Notes under the pieces: model-generated
Told to the model about the DNA's origin: nothing
Databases searched by the model: none
Seen by the model: only the letters and a program-made list of their open reading frames with translations
Shown: positions 52,401-60,569 of the stretch, piece after piece
How the letters are laid out: each line of letters opens with the position of its first letter
How positions within the stretch are numbered: position 1 is the stretch's first letter
Assembly (NCBI RefSeq): GCF_021390545.1
Contig: NZ_JAJUWR010000012.1
Coordinates: 62,001 to 126,000 of the forward strand
Direction of reading: 5' to 3'
Source: Algoriphagus sp. AGSA1
GTDB taxonomy: Bacteria; Bacteroidota; Bacteroidia; Cytophagales; Cyclobacteriaceae
Length of the DNA: 64,000 bases
Program-made: the position numbers and the translations under genes

Positions 52401-55147
52401 GCAGTGGCCTGTATTTCAAAAAAGTCATAGTTTACTGAAAAGTCTAAGGAGCTTACATCCAAGCAGACATCTGCAGGCTCAACTATGGTAAAAACTGGGG
52501 TTTGGATTTCATCTAGAACAAACGGCACAGTTGCGGTACAGTTATGATCATCTGTGACCGTAACGGTATAGTTTATACCAGGAGCCAAACCGCTATACGT
52601 AAAAGTATCATCAGTGCTATTATATACAACTCCTCCAGCTGTACCTCCAGCTATACTGAGATTTGTGACACTAAGCGTACCATTTCCACCTGCTATTTCT
52701 AAGGTAAAGGTTCCGTTGTCTAAATCACATGAAGTCGGTGTTTGGCCTATAGCTGCAATAGTCAACTCCTCATCAGGACCATCTACAGCAGCTGGTACTG
52801 ACTCAATACAGTTTGGGTTATTGCTCTCAATTTCAATAAAATAATCTCCAGGCAAAAGTCCAGTGAAAGTAGCTATAGTTGGATTTATTTGCGTTTCGAG
52901 CTCATTATTTTGATCGTCAAAAAGCATAAAGGTCTTGTCCCCGTTACCACCTAAAGCTTCGATCTGGATCTGGCCGACTGCATCTCTACACCAGTCCGGT
53001 GTAATTTGCGGTGAGATATCAAGTGCGGGGTATACGGTTATAGTTGCCTCTGTAATCACATCACCTATAAATGGACAAAAATTCCCTGAATCCCCTGGCT
53101 CGCCTGAATTGTCACTGAATGTAGTCTCTACGTAAAGAGTATAATCTTTTGAATTCAATCCATCAGCTTCAAGACCCTCAATGGTAATAGTTCCATCTGC
53201 TGTAATTTGCACATTAACATTTGAGCCGTCTATGGTAGCAGTGCCGTTAACCGGAAGCGGGCCACCACTCCGATCTGGACTGGAATACCAGCTAAAAGGT
53301 ACTAGTAGATTGTTTGGATTATATGATGGATCTAAAAAAGGCGTGATTTCTGCAGGTGTTCCTTCGCAAATCTCTGTATCAAAAGGTTCGAGTTCTACCG
53401 GAGTGCCATTTTCCAAATCGATGATAATTTCGTCTAAGAGATTCGGACAATTTCCTCCCAAACCATCATTCAAAGGATTAAATACCTCCAATCGATAGCC
53501 TCCTAAATTTACCCCAGTTAAAGTCAATTCAGCTTCATCGTTGACAATATTGGGAATTGGAGCCTCAGTAGTGATAGGATTTCCATCCCAGATCCATCTG
53601 TAAGTGGCACCATCCAACAAATTACCGACTCTAACCCAGATTTCTCCATCATCCTGCCCGTCGCAAGTAGGGTTGACAACTACCTCTTCGAGGATTTCGG
53701 GTATAGGGTTAATAATTACCCGAATAACGGCAGGTTCAGAAATCAGACCATAGTTATCTTGAGCTGTGTAAAGTACTTCAGCAGTGCCTATTGCATCTGG
53801 CTCAGGAGTGAAAGTTACTTTTACATCATTTATCGAACCGATCAAATTGCCATTGGAGTCAAACTCCAAATCACCCAATGGCTCCAAAACAAAAACTCCC
53901 AATCCAGGCACGATATGCTGCAGGTTAGTTGTGCTACATTCCTTGCAAATATCAGCCGGTCCACAATCCAAATGGTTGACATTTGCGGTAGTCTCTTCCC
54001 AGGGAGGATTTGAAGTTCCTAAAAGAGCAGGATCATACAACTGAACACATTGAATAAACGCATTTGCGCCCGTCTTTAGATTGATGTCATCAATGGTGAT
54101 TTCGATTCCTTGGTTGACACAAGTACGTTTTTCGTTTTCGCTGACTTCAGGCCTTAAGGCCTCGTCAATGGTCGATACGTCAACTGCAAGATTTCTGATC
54201 AGGTGATGGTTAGTGTTCCAACCTGTCGAAGCTGCAAAACCCAATTTAATGCTATTTGGAGCATTGAAATTATAGTTTACAGGACCATTAAAAATATCAA
54301 CAATCTGATTTCCAACTTTCATTGTGACGGAAACCTGATAAAACCCTCCTATAGGTACTAATTCTATAAACACCTTTCGGTAATTGGCATCACCACAATT
54401 AAACAAATCGGGGATAACATTACTTGGGACATCTATTCTAAATGGGAATGGAGTATAAGTAGGAAAATTAACCTGACGGTAATCAATCAATCCATAAGGA
54501 ACATTTGGCCCACTAGCATTATGAGGTCCCCTTATGGAGACTGTGTGAGGATAGGTCCCGTTGCCTGTCAGGAGATTGTTTCCTAATCCATGAGGAGAGT
54601 CTATAAATTCACTTTGTGCATGTGCTGCAGAATCTTTTTCAAATTCTCGCACAAAATTCCCCCATTCATCAAAGGCGATTCCGATATAAGCACCTTTTAA
54701 TCCATCACTTCTGGATAAAACATTAGCCGGCCATTCTCTTGGTGCATATCCCAATGACCCGCCAAACCCACCAATGGCAAATTGATTAGGACCGGGATCA
54801 GGACCGAGATTACCATCAAACATGAAAAAACTAAATCCATCCGCTCCAGGATTAGAGCCTCCGTAGCTCACATATTCAAAAGAAGCTTTTATCCCATACT
54901 CGGATGAAAAAGGAATATCAATATATACATAGCCTGACTCAGAAGTGTCATTAGCAGTCAACTCCAAATAGCCATTTCCTACGGAAGCAGCGCCTCCTAT
55001 GATCGTTTCTGCCCTCAAAGCTGCTGCAGTCCCAGTAAAAGGCTCACAATATGGAAAGCCCTCCCGAGGAACCGAGACCTGTCCATGTATCCAGCCAGGA
55101 ACCAATCCAATAACAAATATGAAAACTATTACTAAAGCTTTATTCAA
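46490..55147 (-). CDS. Giant lectin/SprB-repeat surface protein with T9SS type B C-terminal domain
   Basis: A 2885-residue secreted protein: Sec signal peptide (1-22), an L-type-lectin-like beta-sandwich (about 35-330; GADGFSFFMFDG, SLGYA, GLKGAYIGIAFDEWGNF), then many alternating modules (about 350-2670) of two kinds, SprB-type repeats (C.G..DG.I.....GG....Y.L) and Ig-like modules (VC.....L.P......WY.D), then a PKD domain (about 2700-2790, WNWDFGDGGSS) and a gliding-motility-associated C-terminal domain (NAFTPDGQK...WDGTLNGKDVPNGNYVYKA...GVFILIR). The last domain directs type IX secretion and surface attachment. It probably acts as a glycan-binding adhesin. Two module sets at residues about 1071-1259 and 1349-1537 are identical. 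Confidence 0.92.
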   Translation of the reverse strand: MNKALVIVFIFVIGLVPGWIHGQVSVPREGFPYCEPFTGTAAALRAETIIGGAASVGNGYLELTANDTSESGYVYIDIPFSSEYGIKASFEYVSYGGSNPGADGFSFFMFDGNLGPDPGPNQFAIGGFGGSLGYAPREWPANVLSRSDGLKGAYIGIAFDEWGNFVREFEKDSAAHAQSEFIDSPHGLGNNLLTGNGTYPHTVSIRGPHNASGPNVPYGLIDYRQVNFPTYTPFPFRIDVPSNVIPDLFNCGDANYRKVFIELVPIGGFYQVSVTMKVGNQIVDIFNGPVNYNFNAPNSIKLGFAASTGWNTNHHLIRNLAVDVSTIDEALRPEVSENEKRTCVNQGIEITIDDINLKTGANAFIQCVQLYDPALLGTSNPPWEETTANVNHLDCGPADICKECSTTNLQHIVPGLGVFVLEPLGDLEFDSNGNLIGSINDVKVTFTPEPDAIGTAEVLYTAQDNYGLISEPAVIRVIINPIPEILEEVVVNPTCDGQDDGEIWVRVGNLLDGATYRWIWDGNPITTEAPIPNIVNDEAELTLTGVNLGGYRLEVFNPLNDGLGGNCPNLLDEIIIDLENGTPVELEPFDTEICEGTPAEITPFLDPSYNPNNLLVPFSWYSSPDRSGGPLPVNGTATIDGSNVNVQITADGTITIEGLEADGLNSKDYTLYVETTFSDNSGEPGDSGNFCPFIGDVITEATITVYPALDISPQITPDWCRDAVGQIQIEALGGNGDKTFMLFDDQNNELETQINPTIATFTGLLPGDYFIEIESNNPNCIESVPAAVDGPDEELTIAAIGQTPTSCDLDNGTFTLEIAGGNGTLSVTNLSIAGGTAGGVVYNSTDDTFTYSGLAPGINYTVTVTDDHNCTATVPFVLDEIQTPVFTIVEPADVCLDVSSLDFSVNYDFFEIQATAVPVFNWYESETGGSAITDGSGPLGMSYSVDNSTGALSITDLEAGIYTLWLEMSGPDACNLPRISVDFEIFPLPDPIAPDIANISCFGETDGSIQVNLASGNASDFLFELIGDNGVNISFADNHGLFQNLPAGNYQIFIQNKNTRCQIEADPVTLIEPVELLVNLGTITDPNCDVDNGTIEFTVDGGTPAVDGTYQVEINGQPLGSYSSSTNVEPTGETLIGVTGLAAGSYTVRVIDASGCESTEDFTLTAQILPEYGLTDAAVCLNETAVILPEVLNPGAPDAAPVYRWYKDSTATDEIVDGNDAALELDFTVNSSNGELTVSNFTNAGTYTFYLKPEILNACDFTPVPVEVVVNPLPGPVFEPVPTSCFMGSDGAIELVSGGNGDFSYTLQSGATSFNTSSNRFEGLPAGNYVVQVVNDVTGCRNEFTIEVSEPVELLVNLGTITDPNCDVDNGTIEFTVDGGTPAVDGTYQVEINGQPLGSYSSSTNVEPTGETLIGVTGLAAGSYTVRVIDASGCESTEDFTLTAQILPEYGLTDAAVCLNETAVILPEVLNPGAPDAAPVYRWYKDSTATDEIVDGNDAALELDFTVNSSNGELTVSNFTNAGTYTFYLKPEILNACDLTPVPVEVVVNPLPEVVFEAIPATCFGNNDGVIKLVSGGDPTYTYTLNTGEQNTNGSFNGLTAGLYPIEIQDAIGCVTIVEVEVLEPDPLQIIAVEFTDPTCGDFNGEVVFEITGGTPGYLLNVNSSPLNDFNYQVNGNRYTIQGLEPGSYSVDVVDVNSCNVSAPNLFDLTNNEGLDVVSDPMQDEICQGGIATLIPQLTVPLGASPILRWYFDANATQEIISSNSPDSEGIIYQIGTNSTLTIEGLEPGSFTYYLRISGPGICTKVTEANVTVNAPVEADVIATAITCYGEADGRIEVSNPSGGNGTWEYRLDGGTWQPDPIFENLAAKSYQLQVRDTSGLDGCMFHTEIAVEGPDTPIAINTQDIIRTSCDLANGAIRNVEVTGGWENYTFEWRKDDPVSGTIMPQGTISGIEDLEPGKYYLVIRDSGGCEEVFSFSIGVASDPVYQVVPPIDACFGSPISIQPIHLAPDPALPPAAATEVRWYKEPGQVGRISTGPDPQDPSITYNVDDSDWLNPVLEIENLPVGDHDFYFYVVCTGQEIRVEVTVFDTPAMVFEASPVQCFGDTNGKIFAVSGESSEYTYSLNSGPNMTLAELEAMNLPAGIYTIEVITPAGCPQRLDLEVQGPPASLSYSNYSQVDPGCGAANGKIELDVTGGWLPYTIDIYKNGSLVSTENFSQNEVIINDLTTGDYYLEITDAEGCTLSTPNLNLIDGPTQILVNDQSVCEGELVTLTPVLDPAVSNADFVWSFDAAGSNVINSSPNPDASGVTYQIDNAGTLTIAGLSSAAQPYKYYVTASGNGVCLGYLADPAVSVSDAPSATVNLTPEQCFGDGGRITVNATGGDGTYEYSLDGGAFQSTNIFDVPAGVYSLKVRSGTGCEFSLSDVEVLGPRAPISVSDVKGLNASCNLDNGEISFSISGGYGGYSVETFKDGGSIGSSSADANDDFVISGLSIGTYSFVIKDSSGCPYEFDSPLELTEEPTRIEVDNEQICEGETAVLEPEVTTSSPDATFAWYFDAAGNSPVTSGSTGGVTYTLSPTGELTVVGLPSKSDPYVYYVSAVGTGICGLEPTPASIRVSQIPDLRVSNPSIVCDPTQSVDLTQYIEGYNPSVYDYNVLSPTGSSMQLGELSSVSVSGDYRVSSSTKGTSCWNDHQRIRVIIAEELLEADFEYSVDLGGGNIIVLGEIQILDDVNFTDLSVGNAIAWNWDFGDGGSSTEQNPTYQYQSKGQYTITLTTTDQIGCQSQYQMVVNVFDDYLIMVPNAFTPDGQKNSYFKPVFRGVSDMDFYIFNTWGELIFEANSLETLGWDGTLNGKDVPNGNYVYKAIFTTRSGETVEKAGVFILIR
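50535..51101 (-). repeat. 567-bp direct repeat inside giant adhesin, copy A
   Basis: I find no mismatch between this segment and 51369-51935 when the two are read side by side. The offset is 834 bases, or 278 codons, so the repeat is in frame. The flanking 40 bases on the low-coordinate side are also similar, with a few changes. Identity at the DNA level, unlike the diverged remaining modules, means recent duplication or gene conversion. Confidence 0.9.
51369..51935 (-). repeat. 567-bp direct repeat inside giant adhesin, copy B
   Basis: Second copy of 50535-51101. The 267 bases between the copies encode a different SprB-type module, so the duplicated unit was probably one SprB module plus one Ig-like module inserted beside another SprB module. 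Confidence 0.9.
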
Positions 55148-55233
55148 AATCGAAATGGGCTAGGGTGTAAGCTGTATTGACTTCTAAAGCATAGGGACAA
55201 ATCCCAAGCCAAACCACCTATTTGGTACAGAAA

Positions 55234-55241
55234 CAAATATA
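55234..55241 (-). promoter_or_regulatory. Candidate -7 element upstream of giant adhesin gene
   Basis: TATATTTG on the minus strand matches TAnnTTTG exactly, 86 bases upstream of the adhesin ATG. A -33 TTTG at ideal spacing is not clear. It suggests a transcript that starts here and could run through the adhesin, neuB and neuC. Confidence 0.4.
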
Positions 55242-55305
55242 CAATCACTAGAATTCTTTAAAACCAATGAAGGTAATATTTCACTGAATTATAATTCAGC
55301 TAGCA

Positions 55306-56298
55306 CTATCCTTCGATGAGGCCCATCATTTTTAAAATGTACTGGGTCTGAGCCTCAGGAGTACAATACTTTTCAAAATAGGTACGAGCTCCCTCACTGA
55401 TGGTCCGATGATAATCTGGATTTGAAAAAACTGTCTCTATGGCCTCTTTGAAATCAGCCGTCTTTTGTACGTAGTGAACCTCCACTCCATGTCGCAAAGC
55501 TACCGGAAACTCAATGGCCTCAGGAAAACTGATGACAAATGTGCCAGAGGTCAAATATTCTGCATAGCGCCAACTCACCGCACCCAAAACCGCTGGATTA
55601 TTCAATGCCAAAAGTGTCCGGGAACTTAGCTCTGAAAACACCTTCGGCTTATAGATTTTTTTACAAAGAAAATTTTCAAACCCCATACTGTCTCCATCTC
55701 CCCGCTTTACAAATCCACCTTCAAATTCGATCCTTTCGTCAGATCGGCAAGCTTGCATAAAATCAGCCCGTATTTGATTGGTTTCCTGCTCTTTCTTCCA
55801 AAGATTCGCTGAGAAAAACACGTAATTGTGAAAGTGATAAGGCTTTTCTGCTGCGGTGTAGGTCGGTCGTTTTCTCAGTATATGCAACTGATGCACTAGC
55901 TTTTTCAATGGAATTCTCTTGGGAAGATTCCATCCAAAGGTCTTCAGATATAGCCCCACAACATTGATTGGGTAATGAGGAAATAGAGGTCTTATTTTTT
56001 CCTGATTATAAGAAGAATGTGTCTTGAGTTTGTTCGTGACAAAATAATCTGACACATAATCATATAAATCCGGTTTTACTCCATGAGGATCGTTATTGTC
56101 GATAACCCCAATTTTTTCTTTGTACTGAAAAACTAAAAATGGTCTATTATTAAATCTTTCGAATCTTGCATCAAAGCGATATTTCAACTTAAACTTCCTG
56201 GAAAACCCATACAGGTAATACGATGCGTAATAATTTGGTATATTGAGTATTTCTAAAGTCTCCAATTGCTTTTGGAATGTTTTGTATAAATAAATCAC
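55306..56298 (-). CDS. Glycosyltransferase-like protein (GT-B C-terminal pattern)
   Basis: A 330-residue cytoplasmic protein with a glycosyltransferase look. The C-terminal third has SSRTLLALNNPAVLGAVSWRYAEYLTSGTFVISFPEAIEFPVALRHGVEVHYVQ followed by a short helix ending YFEKYCTPEAQ, matching the donor-site half of GT1/GT4-like GT-B enzymes (EYLasGtfvis...pleh...v.yv). The N-terminal half (residues 1-200) is less recognisable. The start codon is GTG. It lies between the adhesin gene and a GH43-like gene on the same strand and probably adds a sugar to the surface glycan. The acceptor and donor are unknown. Confidence 0.6.
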   Translation of the reverse strand: MIYLYKTFQKQLETLEILNIPNYYASYYLYGFSRKFKLKYRFDARFERFNNRPFLVFQYKEKIGVIDNNDPHGVKPDLYDYVSDYFVTNKLKTHSSYNQEKIRPLFPHYPINVVGLYLKTFGWNLPKRIPLKKLVHQLHILRKRPTYTAAEKPYHFHNYVFFSANLWKKEQETNQIRADFMQACRSDERIEFEGGFVKRGDGDSMGFENFLCKKIYKPKVFSELSSRTLLALNNPAVLGAVSWRYAEYLTSGTFVISFPEAIEFPVALRHGVEVHYVQKTADFKEAIETVFSNPDYHRTISEGARTYFEKYCTPEAQTQYILKMMGLIEG

Positions 56299-56388
56299 AC
56301 GAAGATATTAAAAAAACCCATCTTAAATTTTTTGAAGATTAAATCTTCCCATTGGCTACAATGTTGAAAAACCTAAATCTATTTCTCC

Positions 56389-57375
56389 TTAGTTGACCAG
56401 CATATTCCACTCATTCCAGAGGTTGAGCAGGTTGTATTTCAAAAAGAACTTCCAATTGAACACAGGATCTCCAAAGGCCATATTTCCATCATAGGCCACC
56501 ACATATTTCCCTTCGATAAATTGAACATCCAAATGATGCATCCCATGGGAAAATTCCTCAATGTCTTTCCTCGGACCAAGAAAAAACGGATATGCTTTTT
56601 CAAGTTTAATACTTGGCTCTAAGCTGATTTGGTACAAAGAAAGCCCTGTCCCATATCCTCTCGAGGAATTTTGAACGGGTAGGTACCACTCTCCCTCCCA
56701 TTGAAATATTCTCCCTGCTGCTCTGGATTCGGAGCCTACCAATAAATTTTTGGCCACTAATTCGTAGGGACCTCTCAAATCTTTTGCTTTCCAACAGTGG
56801 AGCTTTGCATCATAAGAGCCAAAGATGTAAAACTCATCTTCCGCTCGTATCAGCAGTGTGGGATCTTGCATGGTCTCATCGATCAAAACTGTATCCCTAC
56901 TCCACTTTGTAGGGAAAGAATCAGCCTTGTAAAGCAGCACCTCTCCAGCCCCCTGGGTCTCAGGCAGCATGTAGTATTTTGCCTGATAAGCAAATACTTG
57001 TGGATAGGACAAATGAAACTTTTCATCCAGCACCAAGTCTCTATAAATAAATGGTTGCTCCAAATCTTGAGTGAAAAAATAAGTGATATCACCGTGATCC
57101 TTAAAGGCATGCTCAACAAACAGATGATATCCTACAGAATCCTTGATGAAAAAGGGATCTGCTACAAAATCGGCATTCACAGGAGACTTGCTATTTACAG
57201 AGTCCAGAATGTAATCACCAATAGCCTCTTGCAAATCCTCCAATGCACCTACCTTACCTATACCTACGCTCCATGGACCAGTCATATCCATATACCCTGA
57301 TATACGATTGTCCCATGTCAAGAACCCAAGTACAACCAATACTATGAATAGGGCCAAAATGTAAATTTTTCTCAT
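56389..57375 (-). CDS. Membrane-anchored GH43-like five-bladed propeller protein
   Basis: A 328-residue protein with an N-terminal signal anchor (YILALFIVLVVLGFLTW). The body reads as a five-bladed beta-propeller: NADFVADPFFIKDSVGYHLFVEH, SYPQVFAYQAKYYMLPET, QDPTLLIRAEDEFYIFGS, SRAAGRIFQWEGEWYLPVQN and HHLDVQFIEGKYVVAYDG. This is the pattern of the N-terminal domain of glucosamine inositolphosphorylceramide transferase and GH43-like proteins found in bacterial capsule or polysaccharide clusters. Whether it is a hydrolase, transferase or binding protein is open. It lies 90 bases upstream of the GT gene. Confidence 0.65.
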   Translation of the reverse strand: MRKIYILALFIVLVVLGFLTWDNRISGYMDMTGPWSVGIGKVGALEDLQEAIGDYILDSVNSKSPVNADFVADPFFIKDSVGYHLFVEHAFKDHGDITYFFTQDLEQPFIYRDLVLDEKFHLSYPQVFAYQAKYYMLPETQGAGEVLLYKADSFPTKWSRDTVLIDETMQDPTLLIRAEDEFYIFGSYDAKLHCWKAKDLRGPYELVAKNLLVGSESRAAGRIFQWEGEWYLPVQNSSRGYGTGLSLYQISLEPSIKLEKAYPFFLGPRKDIEEFSHGMHHLDVQFIEGKYVVAYDGNMAFGDPVFNWKFFLKYNLLNLWNEWNMLVN

Positions 57376-57592
57376 TTAAGTAGCTTTAGCATTTTTAAAA
57401 AAAATCAATCTTCTTATCTGGATTACAGATGAACAATTACTCCTACGGGTCGCAAAAATATAATTCATGGATAAAAAAACTTTTGTGAAGCAGAGTATCT
57501 TCCAAATTCTCCTTGAGGGCAAATCCCAGTATCCTTATCCATCCCATCAACTACCAATTCACAATTCACTCAAATTGGAATAAGCCCGATTA

Positions 57593-59593
57593 TTAACTCC
57601 AAACGCCCAATCCTCTAAGCTCAGCTAGGTATTCCTTGAGCTCTTGCGGGATTTCTCCAGAATCTTTGACAGATACATCTGGATTAAATTCATTTTCAAA
57701 ACCCGTACAATTAATCAATGTGTACCCCGGACTCTCCCCTTTGCCCGAGCTCTGTCGATAGAAACCCTTATGTTCTGTATCCTTCGCCCAAAGTCCTATT
57801 TCTTTATGGTTATAGCTGAGATGTCCCAATCCAGCGGTGTACAATATCTGATCTCCTCCAAATTTACTATCCTCTGTAAGGGCTATTTGGCTATTCCCTT
57901 TATACATAAAATACGCCTTGTACTCTTTCCCATCAAGCAGATACTCAGAGCAGGATTTTTTTACCAAAATTTCAAAAATCTCTCCATCTGGAAGCGGCTT
58001 ATCTAGCTTGCAATTGGAAAAAATATACTGGCTCTCCTCTTTTCTGTTAAAGTCCTGATATCCTCCAGGCATGGAAGGGTACTCTCCTCTTTCTTTCATG
58101 ACAATCTTATAATCCTCACCTTGGATTTCAAGGATATCTCCTGGCTGTAGTTCTACGGGTTGTCCATTATCTGGGACAGAAACTTCATGGACAGATTTGT
58201 TTTGAATTTGACACCAATTGACAAAGGTACGGATGGTATCGTGACCATTTTTCTGAACCCAGTATTTTTGCCCTACTCTTGGAATATCAAACATCATCAC
58301 CTGGGATCCATTCATGGTCTGGGTAAAAAGGTCTGATATCTGCCATCTCTCAATCCCCCCGAAGAGAGGGTCGTGAATATTCTTGAAATATTGCGCAGAA
58401 GGCAATAAAAAAACAAATCTATCAATATGAATCATATTGAGTCGATTGTTCCATCCTCGAGCATAAAACTGATTGTTGAAATAAAAAAAACTGGAATCTG
58501 TGGTTTCCGCCACATATTGGGGGTAGGCAGGATGATCAGGTAATTCTTTGCGTTCTTTTGTAAACTTGATTTTGCTAAGAAAATAAGTGCTCTGAAAATC
58601 CTTTTTGTCTTCAAAATCTAACTGGACGTTATCCAAAACCAACCAAAGCTTGCCGCCATCCGGCACTTTAAAATCAGTGAAAGACCCTCCTCTATTTTTG
58701 AAATTTTTCAAATAGAACAAATTATCGGAATCATAGATATATCCTATCCCGAATCCAAATGAATTACATAGGGGGTTTCTTTGATTTAAAGTTGCGTCAC
58801 AATTAATGACTGCCACTCGAAGTTTCTGACTGGCTTTTCTGGTATTGGCAAATAATCTAGGGAAATAAGACTCCGTACACTTGATGATTCGGCAAGGAGG
58901 AAGAAAATTAACATTGATTGAAGCGAAATTTACAGTCCTATCACCAAAATCAAATAACACTGGATCAAACTGATATTGGTGCTCAGAAGTGTACCTGAAG
59001 TAATCTTCTATCCCAAACATCAGGCTGCTTCCATTAGGAGCACCAATCAAATAGGTATCCTTATAGAGTTGAGTAGTAACCAAATCCTTAACTACTATTA
59101 CTCCTTCAGGTAAGTTTATCCTCCCACCTGTTTTCAGTTTTTTGTAGAAAACCTTAGAATTGTCTTTAAAGATATAGCCAAATGGCGACCTGGAATTAAA
59201 ATGAAAATCCGTGACAATCTCTGTAGAAGATAACACTTGGGTAACCTTGGCATATCTACTACCGCGAATACCTGGAAAATACCTATCCTTATCGGGTACA
59301 CTTGGATTATTATGAGCAAATAGGCCACAAAACTCCATTCCAAAGTCTGAGTCTGAAAATACCGGAACTGCAGATTTCACTATATTGCCTTCGAAGGTTA
59401 ATTGGTTTAAGTACTTAAAGTATGGACTCAATTCATCGTCGGGTTCATATTTAGTCTGTACCTCTGAGCCTTCTTCTAGACTTAAGGTCATCAGACCTGT
59501 CCTCATGACTGCTTTTTCTGCCAGTTCCTTTGGAAGGTCTTCATAATCTCCTTCCAACTGAATTAATCCATTAAATTTGAACTGGATTTTCAT
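57593..59593 (-). CDS. Unrecognised 666-residue protein
   Basis: I do not recognise this protein. It lacks a signal peptide, membrane helix or lipobox. It begins MKIQFKFNGLIQLEGDYEDL, a short domain of about 50 residues, followed by a long beta-rich region. Strand-turn blocks such as LINCTGFENEF near 635 and YIFSNCKLDKPLPDG near 535 resemble rungs of a beta-helix; near 330 there is KVPDGGKLWLVLDNVQLDFEDK. W, Y, F and N are frequent. It lies between a GH43-like gene and the divergent GT32 gene, in a surface-glycan cluster, so a role in glycan or envelope assembly is possible but unproven. Start ATG at 59593. Confidence 0.65.
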   Translation of the reverse strand: MKIQFKFNGLIQLEGDYEDLPKELAEKAVMRTGLMTLSLEEGSEVQTKYEPDDELSPYFKYLNQLTFEGNIVKSAVPVFSDSDFGMEFCGLFAHNNPSVPDKDRYFPGIRGSRYAKVTQVLSSTEIVTDFHFNSRSPFGYIFKDNSKVFYKKLKTGGRINLPEGVIVVKDLVTTQLYKDTYLIGAPNGSSLMFGIEDYFRYTSEHQYQFDPVLFDFGDRTVNFASINVNFLPPCRIIKCTESYFPRLFANTRKASQKLRVAVINCDATLNQRNPLCNSFGFGIGYIYDSDNLFYLKNFKNRGGSFTDFKVPDGGKLWLVLDNVQLDFEDKKDFQSTYFLSKIKFTKERKELPDHPAYPQYVAETTDSSFFYFNNQFYARGWNNRLNMIHIDRFVFLLPSAQYFKNIHDPLFGGIERWQISDLFTQTMNGSQVMMFDIPRVGQKYWVQKNGHDTIRTFVNWCQIQNKSVHEVSVPDNGQPVELQPGDILEIQGEDYKIVMKERGEYPSMPGGYQDFNRKEESQYIFSNCKLDKPLPDGEIFEILVKKSCSEYLLDGKEYKAYFMYKGNSQIALTEDSKFGGDQILYTAGLGHLSYNHKEIGLWAKDTEHKGFYRQSSGKGESPGYTLINCTGFENEFNPDVSVKDSGEIPQELKEYLAELRGLGVWS

Positions 59594-59780
59594 TTTAAAA
59601 ATTTGTTTAGTTATAATTGACGATGATTAGATTAGAACTTCGCCAAAAAGAATTGATTTTAGACTGATTAGACTCTATGCCCTAAATTAAGATTTTTCAA
59701 TAGAAATCTAAAAGAATACGAATAGATTCACGCATTTCAACAACACTCCAAATCACGATTAATCCTCATAATTTTTGAAA

Positions 59781-60563
59781 ATGATCCCCAAGAAAATTCA
59801 TTTTTGCTGGTATGGAAACCAAACCTATCCCGAACTGCTTGCCAAATGCATAGAGACTTGGAGTCAAAAACTGAGTGGATATGAAATCATCCGCTGGGAC
59901 GAGTCCAATACTCAATTTGACAACCCTTGGCTCGAGAAAGCTTTGGCACAAAAGAAATACGCGTTTGTGGCAGATTATGTGAGATTTAGAGCCTTGTACC
60001 AGTTTGGAGGAATATATCTAGACACTGACATGCTCGTGCTGCAGCCCTTGGATCATCTGTTGCACCATTCCTGTTTTATGGGTTATGAAGATCATGTTCA
60101 TATCAATACAGCTATTTTAGGTTGTCAGCCTGGACATCCACTGATCAGAAAAATCTTGGACAGGTACACCGATTATTTTCAGGACAGAGATTTCAAAGTA
60201 ATAACATCGGTGGTCACTCCTATCATCAAGGAATATACTAACGGGCTCGATTCTACTAAAATAAATGCTTCCGAAAACCTTACCGTTTATCCTCCTGAAT
60301 ATTTCTATCCTGTCCCTTATCAAGAAGAATATCCTCTGGAAAATTTAGATAAATACAAGACTACCAATACCTATACGGCACATTTGTGGTACAAATCCTG
60401 GTATGATGAATTCAGCTACTTTTCCATACAAGAATTTCGAAAGGGGTTTTCAATTCTATTCAAAAAACTAAAGTCAAATCCATTTCGACCACCTGGTTAT
60501 TACAAATTTCTGATATATAGTCTATTTTCTAATTACAAAAAGTACCTAACCCGTTCAAAGTAG
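59781..60563 (+). CDS. Glycosyltransferase family 32 (capsular/OCH1-like)
   Basis: A 260-residue GT-A enzyme of the GT32 type: MIPKKIHFCWYGNQTYPE at the N-terminus, FVADYVRFRALYQFGGIYLDTDM with the DXD metal motif at D81/D83, and HINTAILGCQPGHPLI. Such enzymes add hexose or HexNAc to bacterial surface glycans. The ATG at 59781 is chosen over a TTG six bases upstream. It is followed by the GT61 gene with a gap of 6 bases, and it diverges from the 666-residue gene. Confidence 0.88.
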   Translation: MIPKKIHFCWYGNQTYPELLAKCIETWSQKLSGYEIIRWDESNTQFDNPWLEKALAQKKYAFVADYVRFRALYQFGGIYLDTDMLVLQPLDHLLHHSCFMGYEDHVHINTAILGCQPGHPLIRKILDRYTDYFQDRDFKVITSVVTPIIKEYTNGLDSTKINASENLTVYPPEYFYPVPYQEEYPLENLDKYKTTNTYTAHLWYKSWYDEFSYFSIQEFRKGFSILFKKLKSNPFRPPGYYKFLIYSLFSNYKKYLTRSK

Positions 60564-60569
60564 GAACTA

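Noticed and set aside
46490..55147. Regular repeats considered as a CRISPR array
   Set aside because: The repeats are long in-frame protein modules with variable DNA, without short identical repeats and spacers.
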